DNA of 57,633 bases from Chitinophagales bacterium. GTDB lineage: Bacteria > Bacteroidota > Bacteroidia > Chitinophagales > Chitinophagaceae. Below, piece by piece: positions 1 to 9,761 of this stretch. Location of the stretch: assembly GCA_026931325.1 (NCBI GenBank), contig JAIXLO010000014.1, forward strand, positions 1 to 57,633, written 5' to 3'. Under the pieces are notes generated by a model. That model did not search any database, had not been told where the DNA came from, and saw only the letters and a program-made list of their open reading frames with translations. The position numbers and the translations under genes were made by a program. Each line of letters opens with the position of its first letter. The first letter of the stretch is position 1.

Positions 1-2
1 CA

Positions 3-2783
3 CCAGGAGCCACACTTGATATGAGTGTAGTAGGACAATATAGTTTTGAAATAACTACTAATTTAGTAGGAGATATCAATCCAGCGAATAATACCATCAC
101 TAAAACCAGAGAGAAGATTGCATTATCTGGAGGTACTGCTACTGTAAGTCAAAGTGATTTATGTGTTAGTGGAGTTCCACCAACTCTATCATCAACTTTA
201 GTAGAAGGGTACACTAGTGTACAATGGCAAAGCAGTACAACGTCAGGTTCTGGATTTAGTGATATAGCTGGAGCTACTTCAATAGATTACACTTTACCAT
301 CAATTCCTGGTACAAATATGTATTATAGATTAGTAGCAACTTGCGGAACAAATACAAGCAATTCTTCAGAAATTGGTGTTACTGTAAATGATCCTCAATT
401 AACAAGTACAACACCAGGTTCTCATTGTGGTCCAGGATCTGTAAATTTGGGAGCAACAGCAACTGGTGGTTATACTGTAAATTGGTATGAAAATCCAACA
501 GGAGGGGTTGCAATAGGCACAGGTTCTACATTTACCACACCTCCAATTACTTCAACAACTACATTCTATGCTGCAGCATCTACTGGTCCAGGAGGACCAA
601 CAACTGCACAAATAGGTAATGGTTCTTCTGTAAGCACAAGTTATGAAGGCCCTTATTATCATTTATATGGAAATAAATTAAGTCAATATTTATTCTTAGC
701 ATCAGAGCTAACTACAGCAGGTATGACTGCAGGAACAATTAATTCAATAGCATTTGATGTTGTTGCACCAGGAGTATCTTATAATAATTTTACTATAGGA
801 TTAAAAGCAACTAATGCATCAGTAATGACAAATACACTTGAATCAGGATTAACAACCGTATATTCTTCTGCAAGTGAAACACCTGTTGCAGGAATAAATA
901 CTTATACATTTACAACCCCATTTGTTTGGGATGGTGTTTCTAATGTTATAGTACAAGTTTGTTGGACAAATAATAACAATGGTGGAACAAGTGCAACAGT
1001 TAAATATGAAACCACAAGTTTTGTATCTAATGGTTATTGGAGAGAAGATGGAGCACCTGTAGATTTCTGTACTAAAACTGCTGGCTATGGCACTACAAGT
1101 AGTAGACCAAATACTGTATTTGGCTTCTCAAATATTTGTGAAGGAGTAAGAACACCTGTGGTAGCAACGATAACCTCAGCTCCAGCAATTACGGCATCAG
1201 CAACTGTAGATACAATTTGTAATGGAAATTCAACAACATTAAGTGTTACAAGTTCTAATAGTACCTATGCATATAGCTGGGAGCCTGGAACATTAATAGG
1301 AGCAACTCAAACTGTTAGCCCTACTGCAACAACTAAATATATAGTTAATGCTATAGATAACAGTGGTGGAAGTTTTAATGGTTGTACAAGTATAGATTCT
1401 GTAACAATAGCAGTATATAATCCTGTACCAGTTACTATCAATACAACTGCAACAGAAGTATGTGCAACAAGTAACCCTGCTATTAAAATGTTTGTTGGTC
1501 TTACAGATATTCCTGTTTTAAGTGAAGACTTTGAAACAGGTGCTATAGATTGGACAACAACTAATAATAGCACAGGAGGAACACCTGCAAATGCAGCATG
1601 GACAATACATCCAAGCCCTACTACATTAAGTGCTCAATCTGTAAGTAGTAATGATAATAGTCATTTCTATCATACAAATTCAGATGCACAGGGAAGTGGT
1701 TCACAAGCTAATACAACACTTACTTCACCTACATTTAGTACAGTAGGCTTTACCACACTTAGTTTGGAATTTTATCATTATTATAGACATTTAACAGCTC
1801 CTGCAGCTTTTGTAAAAGTATCTACAGATGGAGGTAATACATGGACTACAGTATATACATCTCCAAATGCTACTGTAGGTGGTCCTTCTGCATTTGTTAA
1901 GGAAACTATTAATTTAGATGCCTTTATTGATAAACAAACAGTAAATATTCAATTTGCTTATATTACAACAGGTTGGTGGTATGGTTGGGCAATAGATAAT
2001 GTATTAGTTAGTGGTACAGCTGTAGGTAGCCCATCATGGGCTCCAACAACAGGCTTATTTACTGATGCTGCAGCTACTACACCTTATACTGGAGGTATAG
2101 CTGATACAGTTTATGCTTTACCAACAGCAACAACAACTTATACAGCATCTGTAACTACACCAGGTAATTGTATTTCATCTGAAAGTGTAACCATAACTGA
2201 TACTTGTAGTGTAGTACCAGTAACCTTTACAAGCTTTACAGGTAAAAAAGAAGGCACTGTAAATGTATTAAGTTGGACAACAGCAACAGAAGTAAATAAT
2301 GCAGGTTATGAATTACAACGCAGTGCAGATGGCAAACAATTTAGCAAATTAGACTTTATAGCAACAAAAGCAGAAAACGGTAATAGCAATACAGCATTAT
2401 CTTATGGTTATAATGATAATAAACCATTGGCAGGAAACAATTACTATCGTTTAAAACAAATGGATAAAGATGGTAAATCAAGTTATTCAAATGTAGTTAT
2501 CTTAAAAGGAGATAAAGCAAATCAAGTAAGCATAACAGGCGTTTATCCAAACCCAACAAGAAATACATTGAATGTAAACATCGCATCACCAAGTTCAGAA
2601 CGAGTAAGTATAGTGATAACTGATATAAGTGGTAAAGTATTGGTTCAACAAAATGTTGAATTAAATGCAGGAGACAATGTAAAACAAATAGATGTAAGCA
2701 GATTATCACAAGGCACTTATTTAATCAAAACAATATGTGCAAATGGTTGTGAAAGTGCTGTAACTAAATTTGCTAAATATTAG
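3..2783 (+). CDS. T9SS-secreted multidomain surface protein, 5'-truncated by window edge
   Basis: The reading frame is open to the first base (codons read from base 3), so the ATG at 21 is probably internal and the gene continues upstream. The visible part is over 920 residues, rich in Thr, Ser, Gly and Asn. It holds Ig-like T9SS modules in its first quarter, a central beta-sandwich region, a region near residue 510 beginning EDFETGAIDW that resembles MAM/jelly-roll folds, and a fibronectin-like stretch near 750 (LSWTTATEVNNAGYELQRS). The C-terminus has the type-A sorting signature: VYPNPTRNTLNV, ISGKVLVQQ, LSQGTYLIK. Such proteins cross the outer membrane by the type IX system and are released or anchored to the surface. 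I infer an adhesin or matrix role; no catalytic motif was recognised. Confidence 0.88.
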   Translation, partial: PGATLDMSVVGQYSFEITTNLVGDINPANNTITKTREKIALSGGTATVSQSDLCVSGVPPTLSSTLVEGYTSVQWQSSTTSGSGFSDIAGATSIDYTLPSIPGTNMYYRLVATCGTNTSNSSEIGVTVNDPQLTSTTPGSHCGPGSVNLGATATGGYTVNWYENPTGGVAIGTGSTFTTPPITSTTTFYAAASTGPGGPTTAQIGNGSSVSTSYEGPYYHLYGNKLSQYLFLASELTTAGMTAGTINSIAFDVVAPGVSYNNFTIGLKATNASVMTNTLESGLTTVYSSASETPVAGINTYTFTTPFVWDGVSNVIVQVCWTNNNNGGTSATVKYETTSFVSNGYWREDGAPVDFCTKTAGYGTTSSRPNTVFGFSNICEGVRTPVVATITSAPAITASATVDTICNGNSTTLSVTSSNSTYAYSWEPGTLIGATQTVSPTATTKYIVNAIDNSGGSFNGCTSIDSVTIAVYNPVPVTINTTATEVCATSNPAIKMFVGLTDIPVLSEDFETGAIDWTTTNNSTGGTPANAAWTIHPSPTTLSAQSVSSNDNSHFYHTNSDAQGSGSQANTTLTSPTFSTVGFTTLSLEFYHYYRHLTAPAAFVKVSTDGGNTWTTVYTSPNATVGGPSAFVKETINLDAFIDKQTVNIQFAYITTGWWYGWAIDNVLVSGTAVGSPSWAPTTGLFTDAAATTPYTGGIADTVYALPTATTTYTASVTTPGNCISSESVTITDTCSVVPVTFTSFTGKKEGTVNVLSWTTATEVNNAGYELQRSADGKQFSKLDFIATKAENGNSNTALSYGYNDNKPLAGNNYYRLKQMDKDGKSSYSNVVILKGDKANQVSITGVYPNPTRNTLNVNIASPSSERVSIVITDISGKVLVQQNVELNAGDNVKQIDVSRLSQGTYLIKTICANGCESAVTKFAKY

Positions 2784-2808
2784 TAGATAATAGTTATTAA
2801 ATATCATC

Positions 2809-2842
2809 AAAATAGGCTGCTTATAAAGCAGCCTATTTTGTA
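2809..2842 (+). terminator. Rho-independent terminator after the T9SS gene
   Basis: A perfect 12-bp stem (AAAATAGGCTGC, 2809-2820, with GCAGCCTATTTT, 2828-2839) has a 7-nt loop and a T-rich 3' side. It lies 26 nt after the stop codon. The next 190 bases before the E1 gene hold no ORF or clear promoter. Confidence 0.85.
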
Positions 2843-3030
2843 TTTATACTTAGTAAAGCAATGAAAATTATTTTTCTTAGTTTTAATTTTATTCATTAAT
2901 GATAAAAACTTACTTCATTTCTCATCATAATTTTATTCTCTATTAAAAGCATTTTATTTTTACACCCATAAATAATAGCTTTATCAACTTTATCAAACAA
3001 AAATTACCTTAGTCTTTTAACTAACAGAAT

Positions 3031-5052
3031 ATGCAGTTCAATAGAAAAAATTTATCTAATCAAGATTTACGTTCTATATACAAAGCATTGCTTTTACCAA
3101 GAATGATAGAAGAAAAAATGCTTGTTCTTTTGCGTCAAGGAAAAATAAGTAAATGGTTTAGTGGTATTGGTCAAGAAGCAATTGCTGTTGGCTCTACTCT
3201 TGCATTAGAAAAAGATGAATGGATAATGCCATTACACAGAAATTTAGGCGTATTTACTACAAGACAAATGCCCTTACAAAAACTATTTATGCAATGGCAA
3301 GGCAATAAAGATGGTTATAGTAAAGGACGAGAAAGAAGTTTTCACTTCGGAACAAAAGAACATTTTATCTGTGGAATGATTTCTCATTTAGGCCCTCAAT
3401 TAGCTCTTGCAGATGGCGTTGCTTTGGCTTATCAATTAAAAAAAGAAAATAAAGTTTCTTTAGCATTTACAGGAGATGGAGGAACCAGTGAAGGAGATTT
3501 TCATGAAGCACTTAATGTAGCTGCTGTATGGAATTTGCCTGTAATTTTTATTATTGAAAATAATGGTTATGGATTAAGTACACCAGTTAATGAACAATAT
3601 CGTTGCGAAAGTTTAGTAACTAAAGCAAAAGGCTATGGAATTGAAGGAGTACAAATAGATGGCAATAATATTTTAACTGTGTATGATACCATAAAAGGTG
3701 TTAGAGATTATTGTATTAGAGAACAAAAACCTTATTTAATAGAGTGTATGACTTTTAGAATGAGAGGACATGAAGAAGCAAGTGGTGTAAAATATGTTCC
3801 ACCTCATTTATTTGAAGAATGGGCTAAAAAAGATCCTATACTTAATTATGAAAATTATCTTTTAGCTGAAAATGTTTTAACACAAGAAGTAATTGACATT
3901 ATTAAAAACGAAATAAAAGAATATATAGAAACAGATTTACAAGAAGCTTATAAAGCAAATCCTTTAGTACCAAATAGTCAAGAGGAATTGAATGATGTTT
4001 TTGCTAAAAGGACAATAGATAATAAACAACAGACTACAGGAAAAAAATTAGATGAAAATGGAATGTGGGTTGATGACTTAGGAAAAACAACTGAATTAAG
4101 ATTTATTGATGCTATAAAGCAAGGCTTACATCAAAGTATGCAACAGCACAAAAATTTAATTTTAATGGGTCAAGACATTGCAGAGTATGGTGGAGCATTT
4201 AAAATTACAGAAGGATTTGTAAACGAATTTGGAAAAGAAAGAGTTCGTAATACACCACTTTGCGAAAGTGCTATTATAGGCACTGCTTTAGGATTAAGTT
4301 TAGAAGGATTTAAAAGCATGGTAGAAATGCAGTTTGCAGATTTTGTTAGTGTAGGATTTAATCAGATAGTAAATAATCTTGCTAAAATATATTATCGTTG
4401 GGGGCAAAATGCAGATGTTGTAGTTAGAATGCCTTGTGGTGGAGGAGTAGGTGCAGGACCATTTCATAGTCAAACAAATGAAGCTTGGTTTACAAAAGTT
4501 GCTGGATTAAAAGTTGTTTATCCATCAACACCAAAAGATGCAAAAGGATTATTAATTGCTGCTATCAACGATCGAAACCCTGTTATGTTTTTTGAACATA
4601 AAGCTTTGTATAGAAGTGTTCATGGATTAGTGCCAGAAAATTATTATGTAATAGAAATTGGTAAAGCAAATATTGTAAAACAAGGAAATGATATAACTGT
4701 TATAACTTATGGCACAGGAGTACATTGGGTTTTAGAATATTTAGAAAAAAATCCTTCTGTTAGTTGTGAATTATTAGATTTAAGAACATTGCATCCATTG
4801 GATTATGATGCAATACAAAAAGCAGTAGCAAAAACAGGAAAAGTTTTAATAGTACATGAAGATAGTTTAACAGGAGGCTTTGGTGGAGAAATTAGTGCTT
4901 GGATAAGTGAACATTGTTTTGAAAAATTAGATGCACCAATACTTCGTTGTGCAAGTTTAGATACTCCTATTCCTTTTAATACTGATTTAGAAAAAAATTA
5001 TTTAGCAAAAAGCAGATTAGCAGAATATTTTGAAAAATTGCTTTCTTATTAA
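3031..5052 (+). CDS. 2-oxoacid (branched-chain type) dehydrogenase E1, fused alpha and beta subunits
   Basis: This is the thiamine-diphosphate-dependent decarboxylase (E1) of a 2-oxoacid dehydrogenase complex. Residues 1 to about 320 are the alpha domain, with the ThDP motif at 148-179 (GDGGTSEGDFHEALN to IIENNGYGLSTP). A linker leads to the beta domain from about 355 (LMGQDIAEYGGAFKITEGF, later GGGVGAGPFHSQ). Single-chain E1 proteins of this length are common in Bacteroidota and are usually annotated as 2-oxoisovalerate dehydrogenase. No E2 or E3 gene is adjacent, so the substrate (branched-chain oxoacids or pyruvate) cannot be fixed from context. The gene stands alone between a terminator and a convergent MATE gene. 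Confidence 0.92.
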   Translation: MQFNRKNLSNQDLRSIYKALLLPRMIEEKMLVLLRQGKISKWFSGIGQEAIAVGSTLALEKDEWIMPLHRNLGVFTTRQMPLQKLFMQWQGNKDGYSKGRERSFHFGTKEHFICGMISHLGPQLALADGVALAYQLKKENKVSLAFTGDGGTSEGDFHEALNVAAVWNLPVIFIIENNGYGLSTPVNEQYRCESLVTKAKGYGIEGVQIDGNNILTVYDTIKGVRDYCIREQKPYLIECMTFRMRGHEEASGVKYVPPHLFEEWAKKDPILNYENYLLAENVLTQEVIDIIKNEIKEYIETDLQEAYKANPLVPNSQEELNDVFAKRTIDNKQQTTGKKLDENGMWVDDLGKTTELRFIDAIKQGLHQSMQQHKNLILMGQDIAEYGGAFKITEGFVNEFGKERVRNTPLCESAIIGTALGLSLEGFKSMVEMQFADFVSVGFNQIVNNLAKIYYRWGQNADVVVRMPCGGGVGAGPFHSQTNEAWFTKVAGLKVVYPSTPKDAKGLLIAAINDRNPVMFFEHKALYRSVHGLVPENYYVIEIGKANIVKQGNDITVITYGTGVHWVLEYLEKNPSVSCELLDLRTLHPLDYDAIQKAVAKTGKVLIVHEDSLTGGFGGEISAWISEHCFEKLDAPILRCASLDTPIPFNTDLEKNYLAKSRLAEYFEKLLSY

Positions 5053-5106
5053 TTGAATAACTAAATATTTTTCAACAAGCTTAAACTGACGATATAAAAA
5101 TGTTTC

Positions 5107-6501
5107 TTAAATCTTAACCAATTTCCATTTACCTTTTTTAAATAAATAATAAACTGTGAAAGTTAATAAGGCATCTGTAATAACAATGCTTATATAAATC
5201 CCCCATTCATTCCAATGAAGAAAATAGGTAGTAAAATATGCTATAGGAATTTGAAAAATCCAAAACCAAAAAAAGTTTATTAGTGTTGGCGTTCTTGAAT
5301 CTCCAGCACCATTAAAAGCATTCATTAAAACCATACCTGTTCCAAAAAATATATACCCCAAGCTAATAACTCTAAGTGCATGAACAGCAGTTTTCATAAT
5401 TTCAGGTTCACTGGAAAAAAAATGAACAAAATATTCTGCTCCTATTAAAAATAATATTGACACAGAACCCATATAAATAGTATTGTATTTTGTTACTTTC
5501 CAAACACTTTGTTCTGCTCGTTCTGATAAATTTGCTCCTAAGTTTTGCCCAACTAATGTAGCTGCAGCATTACCAAAACCAATTGCTGGTAGAATAAAAA
5601 ATATAATTAATCTTATTGCAATAGTATAACCTGCAATGGCATTATTGCCAAAGCTTGTCATTAATTTTGCCATGATTATCCAACTTGCACTTGAAATAAT
5701 AAATTGAAGAGAAGCTGTTAATGCTACATCTAATAAACTTTTAATAATTTTTATTTTAGGCAAAAAATAAGTTGAATAAATTTTTAAAATTCCTTTTCCT
5801 CTGAATAACTGCTGTAATTGATATATTACACCAACACCTCTACCTAAAACAGTTGCATAAGCTGCCCCTGTTAAACCATAATAGTGTATTAATATTGGGC
5901 ATAAAATTATGTTGAAGATATTTGCTATCCATAAACTTTTCATAGCTATTGCAGCATTACCAGCACCTCTAAAAACTCCATTTAATAAAAACAAAAGAAG
6001 AATAACAATGTTAAGTCCTAACATTATTACAGTGTATTTATAACCATAAGCTACAATTTCATCATTTGCTCCCATTAAGTATAAAAACTCTTTTGAAAAA
6101 AGAATTCCTGCAATACAAATAATAATACTTAATGCAATTGCAATTAAAATTGACTGAGATGCTGCTATGGCAGAAGCTTTATATTTTTTTTCGCCTACCC
6201 TTCTTGCAACCATTGCAGTTGTTGCTATACTTATTCCTATACCTACTGCATAAATAATGGTAAGAAGACTTTCTGTCAAACCAACAGTTGCAGTAGCCAA
6301 TGCCCCTAATTTGCTTACAAAAAAAATATCAACTACCACAAAAACACTTTCCATACTCATTTCTAAAATCATGGGTACAGCTAATAAAAAAATTGCTTTA
6401 CGAATACTACCAGTTGTAAAATCTTTATCATCACTATTTAAAGATTCTCTTATTAGTAATTTAAGTTTGTGTAAATAAGATATTTTTTGTTGAACGAGCA
6501 T
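5107..6501 (-). CDS. MATE family efflux transporter
   Basis: A 464-residue inner-membrane protein with about twelve hydrophobic segments in two six-helix halves and the MATE N-lobe signature (LAVPMILEMSMESVFVVVDIFFVSKLG), followed by TVGLTESL. It matches MatE/NorM exporters, which use Na+ or H+ to expel cationic drugs or metabolites. The substrate cannot be told from sequence. The ATG at 6501 is preceded by a candidate -7 box (TACATTTG on the minus strand, 6534-6541). Its 3' end faces the E1 gene with a 54-base gap. Confidence 0.9.
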   Translation of the reverse strand: MLVQQKISYLHKLKLLIRESLNSDDKDFTTGSIRKAIFLLAVPMILEMSMESVFVVVDIFFVSKLGALATATVGLTESLLTIIYAVGIGISIATTAMVARRVGEKKYKASAIAASQSILIAIALSIIICIAGILFSKEFLYLMGANDEIVAYGYKYTVIMLGLNIVILLLFLLNGVFRGAGNAAIAMKSLWIANIFNIILCPILIHYYGLTGAAYATVLGRGVGVIYQLQQLFRGKGILKIYSTYFLPKIKIIKSLLDVALTASLQFIISSASWIIMAKLMTSFGNNAIAGYTIAIRLIIFFILPAIGFGNAAATLVGQNLGANLSERAEQSVWKVTKYNTIYMGSVSILFLIGAEYFVHFFSSEPEIMKTAVHALRVISLGYIFFGTGMVLMNAFNGAGDSRTPTLINFFWFWIFQIPIAYFTTYFLHWNEWGIYISIVITDALLTFTVYYLFKKGKWKLVKI

Positions 6502-6593
6502 TGAAAAACATTTCTTTTTTTTGAGAAAGACGACAAATGTAAAACCTATTATTAACTAAAGAGTTTTATAGATTTATATGTATGAAAAAAATA

Positions 6594-6626
6594 AAAAATC
6601 CTGAACAATAATTAGTCAGGATTTTT
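6594..6626 (-). terminator. Terminator of the nfu gene
   Basis: Arms AAAAATCCTGA (6594-6604) and TCAGGATTTTT (6616-6626) form a perfect 11-bp stem with an 11-nt loop. Read on the minus strand, a T-run follows. It lies just past the nfu stop codon, between nfu and the MATE gene, and should stop readthrough into the latter. Confidence 0.8.
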
Positions 6627-6648
6627 AAAAAATTAAATTAAATAAATA

Positions 6649-7251
6649 TTATCCTGCTTCTGCTATTACTTCTTTTACTTCTGGTATCATACGTTTCATC
6701 ATGCTTTCAATACCTGCTTTTAATGTAATTAAACTACTTGGGCATCCACTACAACTTCCTTGTAACATTACATTCACTACACCATTATTATAACCCTTAA
6801 ATTGTATTGCACCACCATCCATTTCCACAGCAGGTTTTACATAATTTTCAAGAAGTTCTTTTACTCTTTTTACTACATCAGTATCGTTTGAATTAATAAT
6901 GTTGCCAGAATCAAATAGTACATTTTTATTGACATCTTCTTCATTAATAATTACACCACCATTTTCTAAATATTCTTTTAAGAATTCTTTGATAGAAGGC
7001 ACAATATCATCCCAGTTTTCTGTATCTTCTGTTTTAGTAATAGTTACAAAATTGCTGGCAATAAAAACACTTTTTATAAAAGGAAAGCCAAATAATTCTT
7101 TAGCCAATGGTGATGGATAAGCCATACTCTCATCCTGAAAATCTATACTTTTTCCAGGATATAGAAGTTTGTTAGCAACAAACTTCATTGTTTCTGGATT
7201 AGGAGTTACTTCAGTATATATACTTATAATTGGATTACCAGTTTTAATCAT
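6649..7251 (-). CDS. NifU-like Fe-S cluster carrier with Nfu N-terminal domain
   Basis: 200 residues. The N-terminal Nfu_N domain (about 8-95, starting IYTEVTPNPETMKF) is joined to a C-terminal NifU domain (about 125-195) carrying the CxxC motif C167-S-G-C170 in LQGSCSGCPSSLITL. Proteins of this kind bind a labile [4Fe-4S] cluster at a dimer interface through CxxC and hand it to apo-enzymes. The gene appears to be transcribed alone: a candidate -7 box (TACCTTTG, minus, 7274-7281) lies 22 nt upstream and a terminator follows. Confidence 0.92.
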   Translation of the reverse strand: MIKTGNPIISIYTEVTPNPETMKFVANKLLYPGKSIDFQDESMAYPSPLAKELFGFPFIKSVFIASNFVTITKTEDTENWDDIVPSIKEFLKEYLENGGVIINEEDVNKNVLFDSGNIINSNDTDVVKRVKELLENYVKPAVEMDGGAIQFKGYNNGVVNVMLQGSCSGCPSSLITLKAGIESMMKRMIPEVKEVIAEAG

Positions 7252-7400
7252 AAATTAAAAAATTTATTCAGGGCAAAGGTACTGTTTTAGATATTATATA
7301 ATTATAGTAAAATTTGTTTTTATAAATATTTTATCTATCGGAAAAAGAAATTTTTAAACTAAAATCTACTTATTAATAATGCATAAATGGTTGATGATTG

Positions 7401-8099
7401 CTAAAATATATCTTCTAACTGCTGCAAACTAGTTATAGTATAAGTTGGTTGAATATTAGCAGAAATATTTAAGTGATTTACAAAAACAGTATCCATTCCT
7501 ACATTGATAGCTCCCATAATATCAGCTTCTAAATTGTCTCCAAGCATAATACTTTCTTCTATTCTTGCATTTGATTTTTGAAGAGCATATTCAAAAATTT
7601 CTTTATTAGGTTTTAAGCTATTACTTGCTTCTGAGGTTATTACTTCTTGAAAAAATTGTTTTAAATTACTATTACTAATTTTTTGATGTTGTACATTTTC
7701 AAAACCATTTGTTATCAAATGTAAAGTGTAATTTTTATGGGTTAGATAAGTTAGAATTTCTATTGTATATGGAAAAAGATTTTTCTTAGTAGGAAGAATA
7801 TTTAAAAAATCTTCTGAAAGTTGTTTAGATAATTTTTCATTTGCCATTTTAAAATCTAATAGAGTTAGCCAAATTCTTTTCCATCTAAGTTCTTCTTGTT
7901 TTATAAATCCTTTACTATATCTATCCCAAAGTTTCGTATTATGAAAACTATATCTCTCAAAAAAAAATTCAAAATTATCTACACCTTTTTCTGCAAGTTG
8001 GTGTTGAAAATACAATTCATGTAAAGATTCTTTTGCATTAGCTTCAATATCCCACAAAGTATGGTCTAAATCAAAAAACAAATGTTTATACTGCTTCAT
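7401..8099 (-). CDS. YjjG-family HAD phosphatase (noncanonical pyrimidine nucleotidase)
   Basis: A HAD-superfamily hydrolase of 232 residues. The nucleophile motif is FFDLDHTLWD (D10, acid/base D12). Motif II lies near LHLITNGF, motif III near SLKPNKEIF, and motif IV is LGDNLEADIMGA. The DHTLWD variant is typical of YjjG, which dephosphorylates noncanonical pyrimidine nucleotides to keep them out of DNA. The ATG at 8099 is preferred over the TTG at 8108 because a -7-like box (TTACTTTG, minus, 8106-8113) overlaps that TTG. It is transcribed divergently from the SDR gene. Confidence 0.85.
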   Translation of the reverse strand: MKQYKHLFFDLDHTLWDIEANAKESLHELYFQHQLAEKGVDNFEFFFERYSFHNTKLWDRYSKGFIKQEELRWKRIWLTLLDFKMANEKLSKQLSEDFLNILPTKKNLFPYTIEILTYLTHKNYTLHLITNGFENVQHQKISNSNLKQFFQEVITSEASNSLKPNKEIFEYALQKSNARIEESIMLGDNLEADIMGAINVGMDTVFVNHLNISANIQPTYTITSLQQLEDIF

Positions 8100-8161
8100 A
8101 CATTGCAAAGTAATACAAGTTTGTTTTGTTTTATATATTTACTTTGTAAGAATATTTTTTT

Positions 8162-8848
8162 ATGAATGTTATTATTACAGGAGCATCTAAAGGCTTAGGC
8201 AAAGCAATTGCTGAAACCTTTGCTGCATCAAAAAATACACTAATGTTGTGTGCAAGAAATGAAGATGAATTAAATAAAACTGCATTACAATTACAACAAC
8301 AATATCCTAACTCAACTGTTCATACAAAAGCTATTGATATCAGTAATAACAATAATGCTAAAATGTTTGCAAATTGGTGTTTAACTTTTGGAACACCAGA
8401 TGTTTTAATTAATAATGTAGGACAATTTATTGCAAGTTCTTTGATTAATGAAGATGATGATGTTTTAGAAAAGTTGATGCAGGTAAATTTATACAGTGCC
8501 TATCATACAACAAAAACATTGTTGCCTGCAATGACGCAAAAAAAGAAAGGTCATATTTTTAATATTTGTTCTTTAGCCTCATTACATGCTTATATAAAAG
8601 GAAGTAGCTATAGTATTACTAAACATGCTTTATTAGGCTTTAGTAGAAATTTAAGAGAAGAGCTAAAGCCTTATCAAATAAAAGTAACCTCTGTAATACC
8701 TGGTGCTATTGCAACAGAAAGTTGGGCAAATGAAACTATTGCACAAAAAAAAATGATTGAAGCAAAAGATGTTGCTACAATCATTTATTCAACTTCGTTA
8801 TTAACTCATCAAACTTGTATTGAAGAAATTGTAATACAGCCAGAATAA
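8162..8848 (+). CDS. Short-chain dehydrogenase/reductase (SDR)
   Basis: A classical SDR of 228 residues. The nucleotide-binding motif is TGASKGLG (6-13), followed by the structural NNVG motif, catalytic Ser in NICSLASLHAY, and YxxxK in SSYSITKHALLGF. It should reduce or oxidise a small carbonyl/alcohol with NAD(P)H; the substrate is unknown. It is close to the Bacteroidota group often labelled SDR family NAD(P)-dependent oxidoreductase or KR-like. It converges with the small gene at 8859 with only 10 bases between stops and no terminator hairpin seen. Confidence 0.88.
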   Translation: MNVIITGASKGLGKAIAETFAASKNTLMLCARNEDELNKTALQLQQQYPNSTVHTKAIDISNNNNAKMFANWCLTFGTPDVLINNVGQFIASSLINEDDDVLEKLMQVNLYSAYHTTKTLLPAMTQKKKGHIFNICSLASLHAYIKGSSYSITKHALLGFSRNLREELKPYQIKVTSVIPGAIATESWANETIAQKKMIEAKDVATIIYSTSLLTHQTCIEEIVIQPE

Positions 8849-8858
8849 TTTTTAAAAA

Positions 8859-9011
8859 CTATTCTTCTCCTGCTCCAAAAATGCTATCAACTGCACCACT
8901 TAGCATAGGAAATTTTTCTTTTACAAAATTTGCAATTGTTTCAATAACTTTTGCTGCTTGTTCTGGCGAAATCCCAGCTTCTGCACCTAACTTTTCAATT
9001 AATTCTTTCAT
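8859..9011 (-). CDS. Small conserved-looking protein of 50 residues
   Basis: A short ORF runs from ATG (9009-9011) to TAG (8859-8861). It begins MKELIEKLGAEAGISPEQAA and ends with AVDSIFGAGEE. The sequence is acidic, helical in pattern and has no signal peptide or membrane segment. The start KELIEKLGAEAGIS-EQA recalls the small bacterial family with a YidB/DUF937-type helical repeat, but I cannot place it firmly. Support for coding is the amphipathic amino-acid sequence, the sensible start, and that it fills an otherwise empty 200-base gap. It is encoded just downstream of porT on the same strand with a 39-base gap, so it may be co-transcribed with ubiE-porT. Confidence 0.7.
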   Translation of the reverse strand: MKELIEKLGAEAGISPEQAAKVIETIANFVKEKFPMLSGAVDSIFGAGEE

Positions 9012-9050
9012 AATAATTGTTTTTATGTTGGTTTAAAGTAAGTTCCAAAT

Positions 9051-9761
9051 TTAGTCTTCTAAATGAATTGAAAAAGAAATCATACGAGATTGAATTTTAT
9101 CAAAAATATTTGAATATTTTAATGCTGCATCTCTACTATGAATATTGGTTAAGCCATAACTAAATTTTATTTCAGGACTTAGTGTTACAAAAGGAAGAAA
9201 GAAATTAAAACCAATACCTGCTTCTAATGCAAAATCATTTTTTTTCAGTTTTACCAAGTCTTCAGCATTACGAGCAGTAGAGTTACTTGCTAAATCCATA
9301 TCAAACTTAGCACCAACTAAAACATAAGTTCTAAAATTGTTAAGCCTATCAGAATTTAATTTAAACTGAAAAGGGAAGCTGATAATGGTTGAAGGCAATA
9401 TTTTCTTTTCTTCTTTTAATGGATAATTTGTTTGATAAGTAAAATATTTTGAGCCTCCAATTACAAGTTGAGGATTAAACCTAAACTCCCAACAATAATT
9501 TAACTTTAATGTGCCAATTAACCCCAAAGCAATTCCTCCACTTGCACCTGGTTGAACAGACATAATGCTATCATCATTGGTAAATTTTTGATGTTTTGTT
9601 GCAGCAAGATAACTATTATTATAAGCCAATGTAATACCAAAATAATAAGGCATATCATCTCTATGTGGTCTATTCATTTCAACATACTGTGCTTGCACAG
9701 AATTAATGCCTACAATAGCAATAAGAATAATAATTATTTGTTTCCGCAATAAATGGTACAT
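9051..9761 (-). CDS. porT: PorT-like outer-membrane beta-barrel protein (type IX secretion)
   Basis: 236 residues: a signal peptide (about 1-24, ending VQAQ) followed by a predicted eight-stranded barrel with alternating polar and hydrophobic strands and no TonB box. Length, the early segment MPYYFGITLAYNNS, and position directly after ubiE match PorT/SprT, a protein needed for type IX secretion and gliding in Bacteroidota. ubiE-porT adjacency is a recurring arrangement in the phylum (established knowledge as I recall it). A T9SS substrate lies in this same window (3-2783). The first 28 bases overlap the end of ubiE. A generic PorT-family (porin-like) barrel is the alternative. Confidence 0.72.
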   Translation of the reverse strand: MYHLLRKQIIIILIAIVGINSVQAQYVEMNRPHRDDMPYYFGITLAYNNSYLAATKHQKFTNDDSIMSVQPGASGGIALGLIGTLKLNYCWEFRFNPQLVIGGSKYFTYQTNYPLKEEKKILPSTIISFPFQFKLNSDRLNNFRTYVLVGAKFDMDLASNSTARNAEDLVKLKKNDFALEAGIGFNFFLPFVTLSPEIKFSYGLTNIHSRDAALKYSNIFDKIQSRMISFSIHLED

